Positions 1-7,602 of a stretch of DNA of 28,795 nucleotides are shown piece after piece. The translations under genes were made by a program, and so were the position numbers. The notes below the pieces were generated by a model. That model was not told where the DNA came from. It saw only the letters and a list, made by a program, of their open reading frames with translations, and made no database searches. Position 1 is the first letter of the stretch. Each line of letters starts with the position of its first letter. The stretch comes from GCA-2861595 sp035536185 (GTDB taxonomy: Bacteria > Actinomycetota > Acidimicrobiia > Acidimicrobiales > GCA-2861595): assembly GCA_035536185.1 (NCBI GenBank), contig DATLOM010000046.1, forward strand, positions 1 through 28,795, read 5' to 3'.

Positions 1-135
1 ACCTGGGCCGGCTTTCGGGGTCAGATCCTGTGGTGCTTCGGCGAGGTGGTGGACCCTGAGACCGGTGAGATTCTAAGCCTGCGATCACTTCCCCGAGGCG
101 AAGGAGCCCGCTACCAGCAACCTCAATCCGCGTAG
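1..135 (+). CDS. C-terminal fragment of an unrecognised protein
   Basis: An open frame runs in from the left edge and ends at TAG 133-135, giving 44 residues that start TWAGFRGQILWCFGEVVDPE. I recognise no family. It uses codons that are rare elsewhere in the window (ATT, CTA, TCA, CGA) and is visibly less GC-rich at third positions than its neighbours. It lies 46 bp from the 3' end of tRNA-Cys, a common integration site, so it could be the last gene of an acquired element. That is inference, and the frame itself is only moderately supported because the rest of the gene is outside the window. Confidence 0.4.
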   Translation, partial: TWAGFRGQILWCFGEVVDPETGEILSLRSLPRGEGARYQQPQSA

Positions 136-181
136 ACCCCGAAAACCGTCGCTGACCTGCCACTATACAAGTCAAGGGCCC

Positions 182-256
182 TGGAGGCGGCGACCGGAAT
201 CGAACCGGTGTACAGGGCTTTGCAGGCCCTTGCCTAAACCACTCGGCCACGCCGCC
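182..256 (-). tRNA. tRNA-Cys (GCA anticodon)
   Basis: The minus strand folds as a cloverleaf. The acceptor 5' strand GGCGGCG (256-250) pairs with CGCCGCC (192-186), followed by T and an encoded CCA (184-182). The anticodon loop reads CTGCAAA, giving GCA for Cys, and the T arm carries GGTTCGATTCC. A -10-like TACGAT lies 14 nt upstream. The gene decodes UGC/UGU codons. Confidence 0.96.
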
Positions 257-270
257 AGACGTGCGGGGTC

Positions 271-276
271 ATCGTA
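271..276 (-). promoter_or_regulatory. Candidate -10 box of tRNA-Cys
   Basis: TACGAT on the minus strand lies 14 nt before the first base of tRNA-Cys. It fits the actinobacterial TANNNT pattern and recurs exactly at two other promoters in the window (9549 and 25324). I see no convincing -35 box. Confidence 0.5.
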
Positions 277-316
277 GGTGAACGCCTGCTGGGGGCGTTC
301 CTGTGCCCGAAGTTCC

Positions 317-2197
317 TCAGCGGCGGTAGATGTCGGCCCAGAAGCGGGTACGGTCGAGGTAGGCGTTGGCGGCGGCGGGGCCGGAGAGGCCGTAGGCGCC
401 CTCGTAGCCAGGCGAGCACAAGCCGTCGGGGAAGCAGTAGGGCACGGCCGGCTCGATCTGGGTGCCCTCGTGCCACTCGCTGTAGCTCGTGATGGTGATG
501 AGGTCGGCGCCCGAGTCCATGGCGCCCAGCCACTGCGCGTCGTAGCGAGCTCCGGCATCTCTAGCGACGACCCGCGGGTCGGAGGGTTTGGTCCGGGTGG
601 CCACGTGGCCTGGGGCGACCGATGGGCCGCAGGCCACGCGAACCTGGCGCGCCGATGCGCAGACGCCAGCGAAGTCGGCGGGCGGATAGCGGACGGGGTC
701 GTAGGTGAAGATCCCGTCGAAGCGGGAGGCCGCCGCATAGTCGGCAAAGGCGCCGGACCGGACAGCGGTGAGGTTGTTGGACTGGCCGAGGAGGCGGACG
801 TCGCCCATACGGGCCCGACCCGCGGCCCACGAGGTCGCGGAGAACCGGTGGATGTCGAACAGGTAGTAATCGCGGACACCGAACGAGGCGCGCAGGTAGG
901 CGATGTCCTGTTCCACAGTCGCCACCGAGCGCCCGACGTAGGGCTCATGGAGAATGGCGAGGCGCAGCCCGTGTGCCGCGGCCGCCGCGGCGACCTGGGG
1001 CAGCACGGTGTCCTCGTACGACCCCCGGCCCCACCACGAGCTGGCCACCACGTCGATCCCAGCCGCTTTGATCTCGGCCATCTGGCCGTCCAGCACGGCT
1101 GGGTCGCTACTGCTGTAGGCGCCTCGGCTGGGGTAGAAGTTCGAGGCCACGTCCTCCGGGGGCGAGTGCGAGTTCGCTTCCCAGTGCCGCCAGTCGCCAT
1201 CGCGGTCCTGGCGGGCATACCAGGGATAGAAGAACACGGCGACCTCGGGGGTCAGCCGGGCAGGCGGCGCGGCCATGGCCACGATGGGCGAGGCCAGGCG
1301 CAGGTTCCCGGTGCTCCCGGAGAAGGGGGCGTCGCCGAAAGCGAAGATGCCGCCATCGGAGGCGACGAGCCAGTACCCCAGCCCTCTCGGCGAGGCCGCC
1401 ACTCCCACGATGGGCCGGTTCAGAGGCACGGTGGCAGTCGAACCGCGGAACGGCGCGTCGCCGAAGCTGAAGATGCCGCCGTCGGACGCGGCCAGCCAGT
1501 AGCCCCTGCCGGACGGGTTGGCGGCCATCCCTACGATGGGGCGGTTGAGCTTGATGGCGCCGGTGGATCCGCGGAAGACGGCGTCGCCGAAAGCAAAGAT
1601 GCCGCCGTCGGCGGCGACGAGCCAGTAGCCCTTGCCCGTGGGTGTCGCGGCCATACCGACGATCGGTTGGTTGAGAGTGATGGCGCCGGTCGAGCCACGG
1701 AAAGCGGCGTCGCCGTAGGCGAATATCCCGCCGTCGGAGGCAACCAGCCAGTAGCCCCGCCCGGTGGGCGTGGACGCCATGCCGAAAACGGGTCGGTTCA
1801 GCCTCACGGCCCCCGCGGATCCGAGGAAAGGGGCGTCGCCGAAGCTGAAGATGCCGCCGTCCGAGGCGACCAGCCAGTACCCGCGCCCAGTGCGAGTGGA
1901 GGCCATGCCCACGACCGGGCGGTTGAGCCGGGTGGCGCCGGCAGACCCGACGAAGGGCGCACCGCCTAAGGCGAAGACCCCACCGTCGGCCCCCGCGAAC
2001 CAGTAGCCGTTGGCGGCGGGCAACGGTGCCCGGGTGCCGGCCGGTGCCGGCGGCGAGGACTGCGCCCGCACCGGCGAGGGCACCATGAAGAGGACCACCA
2101 GCATCGACGCCAGGAATGATCCGAGGGCTCGCCGCATCCCCATATGTCTCAGCACCCGCCGCATTCTCGTCCGACCCGCCGCTCTGCCACCAGTCAC
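317..2197 (-). CDS. Secreted six-repeat protein with GH99-like glycoside hydrolase domain
   Basis: This 626-residue protein starts with a basic stretch and a hydrophobic signal peptide (about residues 19-46, ending PVRAQ). Six 42-residue repeats follow, each with GYW at residues 64, 106, 148, 190, 232 and 274 and the pattern DGGIFxFGDAxFxGS; they resemble beta-propeller blades. Residues about 317-626 match the GH99/GH71-like endo-mannosidase group: VFFYPWY opens the barrel and EWHEGTQIEPA (574-584) supplies E574 and E577, spaced like the two catalytic glutamates of GH99. Family enzymes cleave internal alpha-mannosidic bonds, so an extracellular mannan or exopolysaccharide is a likely substrate (inferred). 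The GTG start at 2197 overlaps the upstream stop as GTGA. ATG codons at 2164, 2143 and 2137 are alternatives, and 2143 gives a cleaner signal peptide. Confidence 0.88.
   Translation of the reverse strand: MTGGRAAGRTRMRRVLRHMGMRRALGSFLASMLVVLFMVPSPVRAQSSPPAPAGTRAPLPAANGYWFAGADGGVFALGGAPFVGSAGATRLNRPVVGMASTRTGRGYWLVASDGGIFSFGDAPFLGSAGAVRLNRPVFGMASTPTGRGYWLVASDGGIFAYGDAAFRGSTGAITLNQPIVGMAATPTGKGYWLVAADGGIFAFGDAVFRGSTGAIKLNRPIVGMAANPSGRGYWLAASDGGIFSFGDAPFRGSTATVPLNRPIVGVAASPRGLGYWLVASDGGIFAFGDAPFSGSTGNLRLASPIVAMAAPPARLTPEVAVFFYPWYARQDRDGDWRHWEANSHSPPEDVASNFYPSRGAYSSSDPAVLDGQMAEIKAAGIDVVASSWWGRGSYEDTVLPQVAAAAAAHGLRLAILHEPYVGRSVATVEQDIAYLRASFGVRDYYLFDIHRFSATSWAAGRARMGDVRLLGQSNNLTAVRSGAFADYAAASRFDGIFTYDPVRYPPADFAGVCASARQVRVACGPSVAPGHVATRTKPSDPRVVARDAGARYDAQWLGAMDSGADLITITSYSEWHEGTQIEPAVPYCFPDGLCSPGYEGAYGLSGPAAANAYLDRTRFWADIYRR
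1268..2020 (-). repeat. Six tandem 126-bp coding repeats (42-residue blades)
   Basis: The repeat block of the GH99-like protein has an exact 126-bp period. Each unit encodes a core of the form RGYWLVASDGGIFxFGDAPF with GS(T/A)GA and LNRPIVGMA joining units. The first and last units are the most diverged. The regular spacing without indels suggests recent homogenisation or strong structural constraint. Confidence 0.9.
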
Positions 2198-2595
2198 CGG
2201 TCCCGAACCTGAGGGATCCCCATCTGCTCGCTGGTGGTGACCCAGGCCGGCGTGGTGAGCAATACGACGAGGTCCTGCCCGTCAGCCACCGCAGGGTCGA
2301 GGGAGAACACGATGACCTCTCCCTCGTGCCCGACCCGCCACAGATCCGGGGGGAAGGGCATCACGCCCGTCCAGTAGCCCTTGACCATCGTCCAGGGCAC
2401 CTCGAAGCACACGTTCTTGGGACGGAGCTTCTGCCGCCTGCTCTTCACCTGCTCCTCGAGCATCACGAGACGCCGGTCGGTGGCCAGCGTGAAGCGCGGT
2501 TGCGACACCTCGCTCAAGAGGATCCCCTGCAGATAGCCGTCGCCGGAGAGCCCGTCCAACTCGTGCTCGCCGGGTTCCATCCACCGTGAAAACAC
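2194..2595 (-). CDS. Small PH-like hypothetical protein
   Basis: This 133-residue soluble protein has no signal or membrane segment. It alternates short strands and turns (GYLQGILLSEVSQPRFTLAT, then RRLVMLEEQ and EGEVIVFSLDP), a layout like bacterial pleckstrin-homology-type domains that I cannot confirm by eye. The GTG start at 2595 is favoured because GAGGAG sits seven bases upstream; ATG at 2580 is a weaker alternative. Its stop overlaps the GTG of the glycosidase gene by four bases, suggesting translational coupling. It lies 69 bp after the Lys/Ala-tailed gene. No function can be assigned. Confidence 0.7.
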   Translation of the reverse strand: MFSRWMEPGEHELDGLSGDGYLQGILLSEVSQPRFTLATDRRLVMLEEQVKSRRQKLRPKNVCFEVPWTMVKGYWTGVMPFPPDLWRVGHEGEVIVFSLDPAVADGQDLVVLLTTPAWVTTSEQMGIPQVRDR

Positions 2596-2664
2596 CTGTC
2601 ACTCCTCACGGCCGTGCCCGCCCCCGGCGCCCTCGGGTCTCGAGGCGCAGCGCGGGAGCGTTGG

Positions 2665-3813
2665 TCAGCGGCGGCCGCTCCCCTTCGTCGGCTTGGGTGA
2701 CACCTTGGTGGGCACGGCCTTCTTCTTCGCTATCGCTGGGGCCTTCCTGGCCGGTGCCTCGGTGGCGACCTTGGACGGGGCCCTGGCAGATTTGGGCGGC
2801 GCTTTGGCCGGCGCCTTTGTCGCGGGTCTGGTCGCAGCTTTCGCCGGCGCTCGGGTGGCGGTCTTGGCTGGCGCCTTGGTCGCGGTCTTGGCTGGCGCCT
2901 TTGTGGCCCCCTTCGCTGGTGCCTTGGTGACGGCCTTGGCCGGCGCCCTCACGGCGGCCTTGGCCGGGGCTTTGGCGGGCTCAGCCGGCGCCTTCGCGAC
3001 CTTGGTGGCAGCCCTTGCCGGCGCCTTGGCCGCCGCCGTCCGGGACGTCGACGCCTTACTTGCCGCCGGCGCCTTGGCCGCCGGCGCCTTGGCCGCCGGC
3101 GCGTCGGAAGCCGCCGACCCGGAGGCCGAGCTCTTCGACTTCTTGGCCGCAGCGGCCTTCCGCGGCGCGGGCTCCGGCTCGGGCGCGGCCGGTACGTCGG
3201 GTGAGGCCGGGGGTTGGCCCTGGGCCCTCATGCCGGCGGCCTGGGCCGAGAGGTTCAGCATGCCCATCGGCCGGGCCGCGGTGAGGTTGACGGTGCCGGC
3301 ACGGGTGGGCGGGTTGAGGCCCATGGCCTGGCGTTGGATACGAGCCGCTTGGGACTCCCGCTCCATCCTCGCCTGACGCTCCGTGAACTCCCGGAGGGCC
3401 CGGTCCCGCTGCGCCTCCACCGACCTGGCGTCGATCCGGGGAAGAGCCAGGTCCTCGATGGAGCGCCCCCGGCCACTGCGCTCGGACCAGTCACGGAGAG
3501 CAAGCTCGGTGACCACCTCCTCCTCGCTGTAGTCCTCCTCGTCGTCCTCGTCTTCGTCCTGGTCGCGGGACTCGAATCGCTCCCGTACGCTCGGCTGCGA
3601 GGGGGCCATCGGCGTCCCGCCGCCGAAGCGCGGCTGGTACGGCGGCGCCGACGAGGAGGGCGGCGGTGGCGCCGAGGACCAGCCCGAGGGCCCACCCGAC
3701 GGAGCGGGACCTCCCGCTTGGCGCGTCATCCGCTCGAGCTCCTTGGCTGCCTCGCGTTCGATGTCCTCCCTCGTGGGGGCCGGGTCGTCCCTGCCGAAGC
3801 GCCGCTTCTTCAC
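2665..3813 (-). CDS. Acidic/proline-rich protein with histone H1-like Lys-Ala-Pro tail
   Basis: This 382-residue protein is intrinsically disordered in appearance. The N-terminus begins MKKRRFGRDDPAP and continues with a charged helix, then a Pro/Ser linker, a strongly acidic stretch (RDQDEDEDDEEDYSEEE) and a charged helical region (about 110-170). From about residue 225 the sequence is almost only Lys, Ala, Pro and Thr, with repeated KAPAKxATK units like the tails of eukaryotic H1 and actinobacterial HupB. No HU fold is visible. The tail suggests nucleic-acid or polyphosphate binding (inference). I moved the start from the longest frame to GTG 3813: TAGGAT lies seven bases upstream, and the longer version would overlap the divergent methyltransferase. 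Gene order puts it first in the run leading to the GH99-like gene. Confidence 0.75.
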   Translation of the reverse strand: MKKRRFGRDDPAPTREDIEREAAKELERMTRQAGGPAPSGGPSGWSSAPPPPSSSAPPYQPRFGGGTPMAPSQPSVRERFESRDQDEDEDDEEDYSEEEVVTELALRDWSERSGRGRSIEDLALPRIDARSVEAQRDRALREFTERQARMERESQAARIQRQAMGLNPPTRAGTVNLTAARPMGMLNLSAQAAGMRAQGQPPASPDVPAAPEPEPAPRKAAAAKKSKSSASGSAASDAPAAKAPAAKAPAASKASTSRTAAAKAPARAATKVAKAPAEPAKAPAKAAVRAPAKAVTKAPAKGATKAPAKTATKAPAKTATRAPAKAATRPATKAPAKAPPKSARAPSKVATEAPARKAPAIAKKKAVPTKVSPKPTKGSGRR

Positions 3814-3820
3814 CGGGCTG

Positions 3821-3826
3821 ATCCTA
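3821..3826 (-). promoter_or_regulatory. Candidate -10 box, nearly leaderless start at 3813
   Basis: Minus-strand TAGGAT is separated by seven bases from GTG 3813, so transcription would begin at or next to the start codon. The AGGA inside the box could also be read as a weak ribosome binding site. Confidence 0.45.
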
Positions 3827-3860
3827 CCGTTCCACCTCGAGCCAGCGGCGCCCGGAGGGA

Positions 3861-3866
3861 TACTTT
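3861..3866 (+). promoter_or_regulatory. Candidate -10 box of the methyltransferase gene
   Basis: TACTTT lies nine bases before ATG 3876, predicting a leader of only a few bases. GGAGG at 3853-3857 would be upstream of the transcription start and so probably does not act as a ribosome site. Confidence 0.45.
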
Positions 3867-3875
3867 TCCGGGGCC

Positions 3876-4727
3876 ATGACCGCATCCTCACGCTGGCGAC
3901 GTCTCGTCCGCGCCCGCCGAGCCGAGATGGAGCGACTGGAGCCGGGTCGGGGCGCCGTCGGGGCGGAATATTGGACGGCTCCACGGGCTCGGCGCTTTGC
4001 CGCCCATGTCGATCCCGGCGTCCGGGACGACCCCCTCCTGCGGCGGCTTCGTACTGAGGTACGGCGGAGCTCGTCGGTGCTCGACGTCGGAGCGGGAACC
4101 GGCCGGTTCTCCGTCGCCCTGGCCAGCCGGGTGGCTGAGGTCACCGCCGTCGATCCCAGCCAGGACATGCTGAGGGTGCTCCGCCGGGAGGTCCGCCGGT
4201 CGGGCGCCACCAACGTGCAGACGGTTGTCGGGAGTTGGCAGGACGTCGTCGTCCCGCCGGCCGACGTGAGCATCTGCTCCTACGTCCTTCCTCTCGTCGA
4301 GGATGCCCGAGCGTTCCTGTCCAAGCTCGACGCCGCCACCCGCCAGCGGGCCTTCGTGTACCTGAACGCGGCCAGCGCCGACCTGCTGATCGACCCGCTG
4401 TGGCGGCACTTCCACGGCGGGCCCCGTCGCCCCTCCCCCACCTATCTCGACGCCGTCGCCGTTCTGGCCGAGATCGGGGCATCCCCCGAGGTCGAGGTGG
4501 TGGAGGTCCGCAGCCGTTCACAGTTCAAGAGCCTGGGCTCGGCCGTCAAGGCGTACCGGGATCAGTTGATCCTGCCCGACACCGCCGATGCGCGAGCTGA
4601 GCTGCGGGGCCTGCTCCAGCCCTGGCTGATAGAGGACAAGGGCGTGCTGCGGCCGCCACTGCAGGCCTGGCCGGCCGCCATCGTGTCGTGGCGCCCAGGA
4701 TCCGCGGGTACCGCCCGGCCGCACTAG
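3876..4727 (+). CDS. Class I SAM-dependent methyltransferase
   Basis: The 283-residue protein has a basic N-terminal helix followed by a Rossmann-type methyltransferase core. Motif I is VLDVGAGTGRF (68-78), the acidic residue ending strand 2 is in VTAVDPSQDMLR, and motif post-I continues through NVQTVVGSWQDV and ADVSICSYVLPL. The C-terminal part (about 160-283) is family-specific and I cannot tie it to a substrate. It is a monocistronic-looking cytoplasmic enzyme transcribed divergently from the Lys/Ala-tailed gene. A conserved hairpin follows eight bases after the stop. The fold is secure from the motifs; the substrate is unknown. Confidence 0.88.
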   Translation: MTASSRWRRLVRARRAEMERLEPGRGAVGAEYWTAPRARRFAAHVDPGVRDDPLLRRLRTEVRRSSSVLDVGAGTGRFSVALASRVAEVTAVDPSQDMLRVLRREVRRSGATNVQTVVGSWQDVVVPPADVSICSYVLPLVEDARAFLSKLDAATRQRAFVYLNAASADLLIDPLWRHFHGGPRRPSPTYLDAVAVLAEIGASPEVEVVEVRSRSQFKSLGSAVKAYRDQLILPDTADARAELRGLLQPWLIEDKGVLRPPLQAWPAAIVSWRPGSAGTARPH

Positions 4728-4735
4728 TCCCGACT

Positions 4736-4757
4736 GGTCATTTCCGAAAATGGCCCG
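4736..4757. repeat. Hairpin repeat, copy A
   Basis: GGTCATTT (4736-4743) pairs with AAATGGCC (4748-4755) around loop CCGA, then CG. A related 22-bp hairpin occurs at 7697-7718 with the same stem length and loop size. Copy A lies eight bases after the methyltransferase stop. It lacks a T tract, so an intrinsic terminator role is uncertain. Confidence 0.5.
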
Positions 4758-4816
4758 CAACCCGGCGGCGTGATCGGACGAAGCGCATCAAAGCAACCAC
4801 GAGGGAATGGGGCACC

Positions 4817-5821
4817 ATGCGCTGGACGAAGATCGGACTCGGGACCGGGGAGAGCCGCGTGCGGCGCTTGGCCGCCGGCATGGGAATGGCCTCGGCCTTC
4901 ACCATCGCCATGGCCACTCCGTCACAGGCGGCACCGTGCCCCCCCGACCGCCCGCTCTGCTGGCTGTCCTCGACGCCCACCACCAGGCCGGCGCCGGCGC
5001 CCACGCCGGTGGTGACCGTGCCCAGTCTCCCGCCGGTCACGGTGCCGCCGCCGCCAGCACCCCCCGCCGCACCCCGAACGGCACCTGAAGCCGCCCAGCG
5101 CCTGCTCGACCTGGCCAACGGGGAGCGGGCGAAGGCCGGTCTCGGCCGCCTCTCCAGTCGGGACGATGTCGTGGCCATCGCCCTCGCCCACAGCCAGCGC
5201 ATGGCCGCCGCCGGCAACATCTTCCACAACGACTCCTACTTCACCGATGCGGTGCAGCGGATGCTGAGCTCGAAGGCCCGCGGCGAGAACGTGGCCCAGA
5301 ACTCCGGCGTCGACGACACCCACACCCGGTTGATGAACAGCCCCGGCCACCGGGCCAACATCCTCGACCCACGCTTCAGCGTCGCCGGCTTCGCCGTCGT
5401 GCAGGCACCTGACGGCCGCTACTACACGACCCAGGCCTTCCTTCAGCCCGCAGGCGCGGTGGCCCCCGTTGCCGCTCCCAAGCCGGCGGCGCCGGCACCC
5501 CGGGCGCCGGCCGTGGCCGCCACCCCGAGGCCTGCCGCGGTCGACAGCACCCCGGCAACCACCGCCCTGCCCGAAGCCGTCCCGCCGACCACCCTCGTCG
5601 CTCCCCTCCTGGAAGTGGCCCCGGAGCCGGCCGGTGCCGACATGGACGGCGCCGTGCTGGCCAGCGGCCGTCGGGCCCCTGTTGCATCCGCTACCTCGGG
5701 TATCGCCGGTCGGACCGCTCCCAACACCTGGCTCCCGGCGGGCGTGCTCCTGTCGCTGGTGGCCCTCGGGCTGCTTCAGGTCAGCCGGCGAACAGGCTGG
5801 AGGAGCGTCTCCCTCCGTTGA
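4817..5821 (+). CDS. Secreted CAP/SCP-domain protein with C-terminal membrane anchor
   Basis: This 334-residue protein has a signal peptide (about 14-38, ending PSQAA), two cysteines just after it (CPPDRPLC), a Pro/Thr-rich spacer, and a CAP domain at about 91-211. The CAP cavity residues are visible: H125 in ALAHSQRM, E157 in RGENVA and H178 in SPGHRANILD. A second Pro/Ala/Thr-rich region leads to a C-terminal transmembrane segment (TWLPAGVLLSLVALGLLQV) and a short basic tail, so it is probably anchored outside the cell. CAP proteins bind lipids or act on the envelope; the bacterial role is mostly unknown. ATG 4817 is chosen over the longer frame because the signal peptide begins there and GAGGG lies upstream. 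Confidence 0.9.
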   Translation: MRWTKIGLGTGESRVRRLAAGMGMASAFTIAMATPSQAAPCPPDRPLCWLSSTPTTRPAPAPTPVVTVPSLPPVTVPPPPAPPAAPRTAPEAAQRLLDLANGERAKAGLGRLSSRDDVVAIALAHSQRMAAAGNIFHNDSYFTDAVQRMLSSKARGENVAQNSGVDDTHTRLMNSPGHRANILDPRFSVAGFAVVQAPDGRYYTTQAFLQPAGAVAPVAAPKPAAPAPRAPAVAATPRPAAVDSTPATTALPEAVPPTTLVAPLLEVAPEPAGADMDGAVLASGRRAPVASATSGIAGRTAPNTWLPAGVLLSLVALGLLQVSRRTGWRSVSLR

Positions 5822-5864
5822 CAGTGTGCTGAAGGTGCCGTGTACGCTACGAAATGGCGTAGCG
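5818..5864 (+). promoter_or_regulatory. Candidate promoter with inverted-repeat operator before HD-GYP gene
   Basis: TTGACA (5818-5823) overlaps the CAP gene stop codon. TACGCT (5843-5848) follows after 19 bases, or the box can be shifted to 17-18. A perfect inverted repeat, CGCTACG (5845-5851) and CGTAGCG (5858-5864) with a six-base gap, overlaps the -10 and the predicted transcription start. This is the right place for a repressor site. Confidence 0.45.
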
Positions 5865-5874
5865 ATCCCGTCTC

Positions 5875-7602
5875 GTGGGGAAAGGCGCCTTGATCGTCAT
5901 GGCCACTTCCCTACGCACCATCGGAGACGTATCGCCTGAAGGTGGTCCGGGGGGTGCGGGCGCGCCAGGACAGCCTCGGTTCGACGACCCCGGCTCCGAG
6001 GGACGATGGGCAGATCGCCCGATGCTGGCGGGGGCGCTGAGGGCGCTCTCGTTCCTGCTCCCGCTCGTAGCCTCCCTCACCGCGGCATGGTTGCTGGCCC
6101 GGGCCCTGCCCACCCCCGAATCGACCGGAGGGCGGGTGCTCTGGTGGCTGGCCGTAGCCATCGCTTCCATTCTCGCCCTGCTCGCCTTCGACCGGGTCGC
6201 CCGGCGCCTGCTTCCCCTGGCCGCCCTCCTGAAGCTCTCCATGGTCTTCCCGGACCGTGCCCCCTCACGGCTGGGCGTCGCCCTGCGCAGCGGGTCGACC
6301 AAGCGCCTGCAGGAGCAGGCGGTCCACGACCTGCAGGAGGGCAAGCAAGAGCCGGCCGAGGCGGCCCGCACCATCATCACCCTCGCCGCCAGCCTCAACG
6401 CCCACGACCGCGGCACCCGCGGGCACTCCGAGCGGGTACGGGCCTATGCCGACCTCATCGCCGAGGAGATGGGCCTGGCCCCCTCCGAGCGTGACCGCCT
6501 GCGCTGGGCGGCGCTCCTCCACGACCTGGGGAAGTTGAGCGTGCCTTCCAGCACTCTCAACGCCCATGACGCCCTCACCGAGGACGACTGGGCCACGCTC
6601 AGGCGCCACCCGCTGGAGGGCGCCCGTCTCGCCGCACCCCTGCGGTCATGGCTGGGCACCTGGGCCACGGCCATCGAGCAGCACCACGAGCGATTCGACG
6701 GTACCGGCTACCCCTATGGGTTGTCGGGCGAGCAGCTGAGCCTCGCCGCCCGCATCGTCGCCGTGGCCGACAGCTACGACGCCATGACCTCGGTCCGGTC
6801 CTACAGCGCCGGCATCACGCCCGCCGCCGCCCGCCGCGAGCTGGCCCGGAAGGCCGGCAGCGACTTCGACCCGGTGGTGGTCCGGGCCTTCCTCAACGTC
6901 GGCCTCGGCCGTGTCCGCTGGGTCATGGGGCCGCTGGCCTTCTTCAGCGTCGTTCCCTTCGCCCCAGGCCTCGGTGGAGTGCGCTCCACCGTCACCCACA
7001 CCGGTCGCACCGTCGCCATGGGGACGGCATCGCTGGTGGCCAGCACGGCGGTGGTGGCGCCCCAACTCGATGTGCCGATCCGGGTCCCCGAGGCGGTGAG
7101 CGAGAGGCCGGCCCGACCTGCCCCACGGTCCACGCCGGCCATGCCCGCCACGTCCGCCACAGAGGCCGAGGAGGCACCGGAGCCGCCGGCCGAGGCAGCC
7201 GCCGAGGTGCTCGACCTCGCCGCCTCGCCACCGGCCGGCGAGCCTGCCGCGCTGGCGCTGGCGCCGGCGTCCGCGCCGACGTCGAGGCCGAGGCCGAGGC
7301 CGACTTTCGCCGCGCAGTCCGTCGCCACCTCGCCGCCCCCTCCCTCCTCCCCGGAGGCGACCAGCAGTGCGGCGGCGACCACCACCGTGCCACCGTCACC
7401 GGCGCCGGCCCCTGCCGCGGCCCCGGCAGCCCAGCCGGTCGAGGAGGAGGCCGCCCCGCCCGAGTGCTCCAAGCCGGAGAAGGCAAAGGAAAAGGACAAG
7501 GAGAACGGCAGCGCCCCCGACTGCCCGCCCAGGTGGGGGCACACCGACCAGCGCCCGCCGAAGGCCGGAGGGCAGGAAGACCCCACGCCCCGCCCGCGCT
7601 GA
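5875..7602 (+). CDS. Membrane-anchored HD-GYP domain phosphohydrolase
   Basis: The 575-residue protein has two transmembrane helices (about 54-78 and 88-107), a linker, then a full HD-GYP domain (about 165-345). Metal and substrate motifs are intact: H184 in RGHSERV, H216-D217 in LLHDLGKL, HHERFDGTGYP (270-280) and D299 in VADSYDAMTS. HD-GYP enzymes usually hydrolyse cyclic di-GMP to GMP or pGpG. No sensory domain is visible, so the membrane segments or the tail may provide input. A further hydrophobic stretch (about 347-362) precedes a long Pro/Ala-rich tail ending in a Lys/Glu cluster between two cysteines. The GTG start at 5875 is the longest option; TTG 5890 or ATG 5899 are equally possible and would place GGGGAAAGG as the ribosome site. 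Confidence 0.88.
   Translation: MGKGALIVMATSLRTIGDVSPEGGPGGAGAPGQPRFDDPGSEGRWADRPMLAGALRALSFLLPLVASLTAAWLLARALPTPESTGGRVLWWLAVAIASILALLAFDRVARRLLPLAALLKLSMVFPDRAPSRLGVALRSGSTKRLQEQAVHDLQEGKQEPAEAARTIITLAASLNAHDRGTRGHSERVRAYADLIAEEMGLAPSERDRLRWAALLHDLGKLSVPSSTLNAHDALTEDDWATLRRHPLEGARLAAPLRSWLGTWATAIEQHHERFDGTGYPYGLSGEQLSLAARIVAVADSYDAMTSVRSYSAGITPAAARRELARKAGSDFDPVVVRAFLNVGLGRVRWVMGPLAFFSVVPFAPGLGGVRSTVTHTGRTVAMGTASLVASTAVVAPQLDVPIRVPEAVSERPARPAPRSTPAMPATSATEAEEAPEPPAEAAAEVLDLAASPPAGEPAALALAPASAPTSRPRPRPTFAAQSVATSPPPPSSPEATSSAAATTTVPPSPAPAPAAAPAAQPVEEEAAPPECSKPEKAKEKDKENGSAPDCPPRWGHTDQRPPKAGGQEDPTPRPR

Noticed and set aside
278..1969. 563-residue open frame opposite the glycosidase gene
   Set aside because: It is the antisense shadow of the repeat and GH99 domains. 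It has no signal peptide, domain or ribosome site, and its apparent repeats copy the sense repeats.
1268..2020. Regular repeats that might suggest a CRISPR array
   Set aside because: The period is 126 bp, the units are coding in one frame and there are no unique spacers. These are protein blades.
2693..3376. Hydrophobic, membrane-like frame on the plus strand
   Set aside because: The Ala/Gly/Leu-rich run is the complement of the Lys/Ala/Pro repeats. The minus-strand protein has a clear N-terminus and charged domain, so the plus frame is a shadow.
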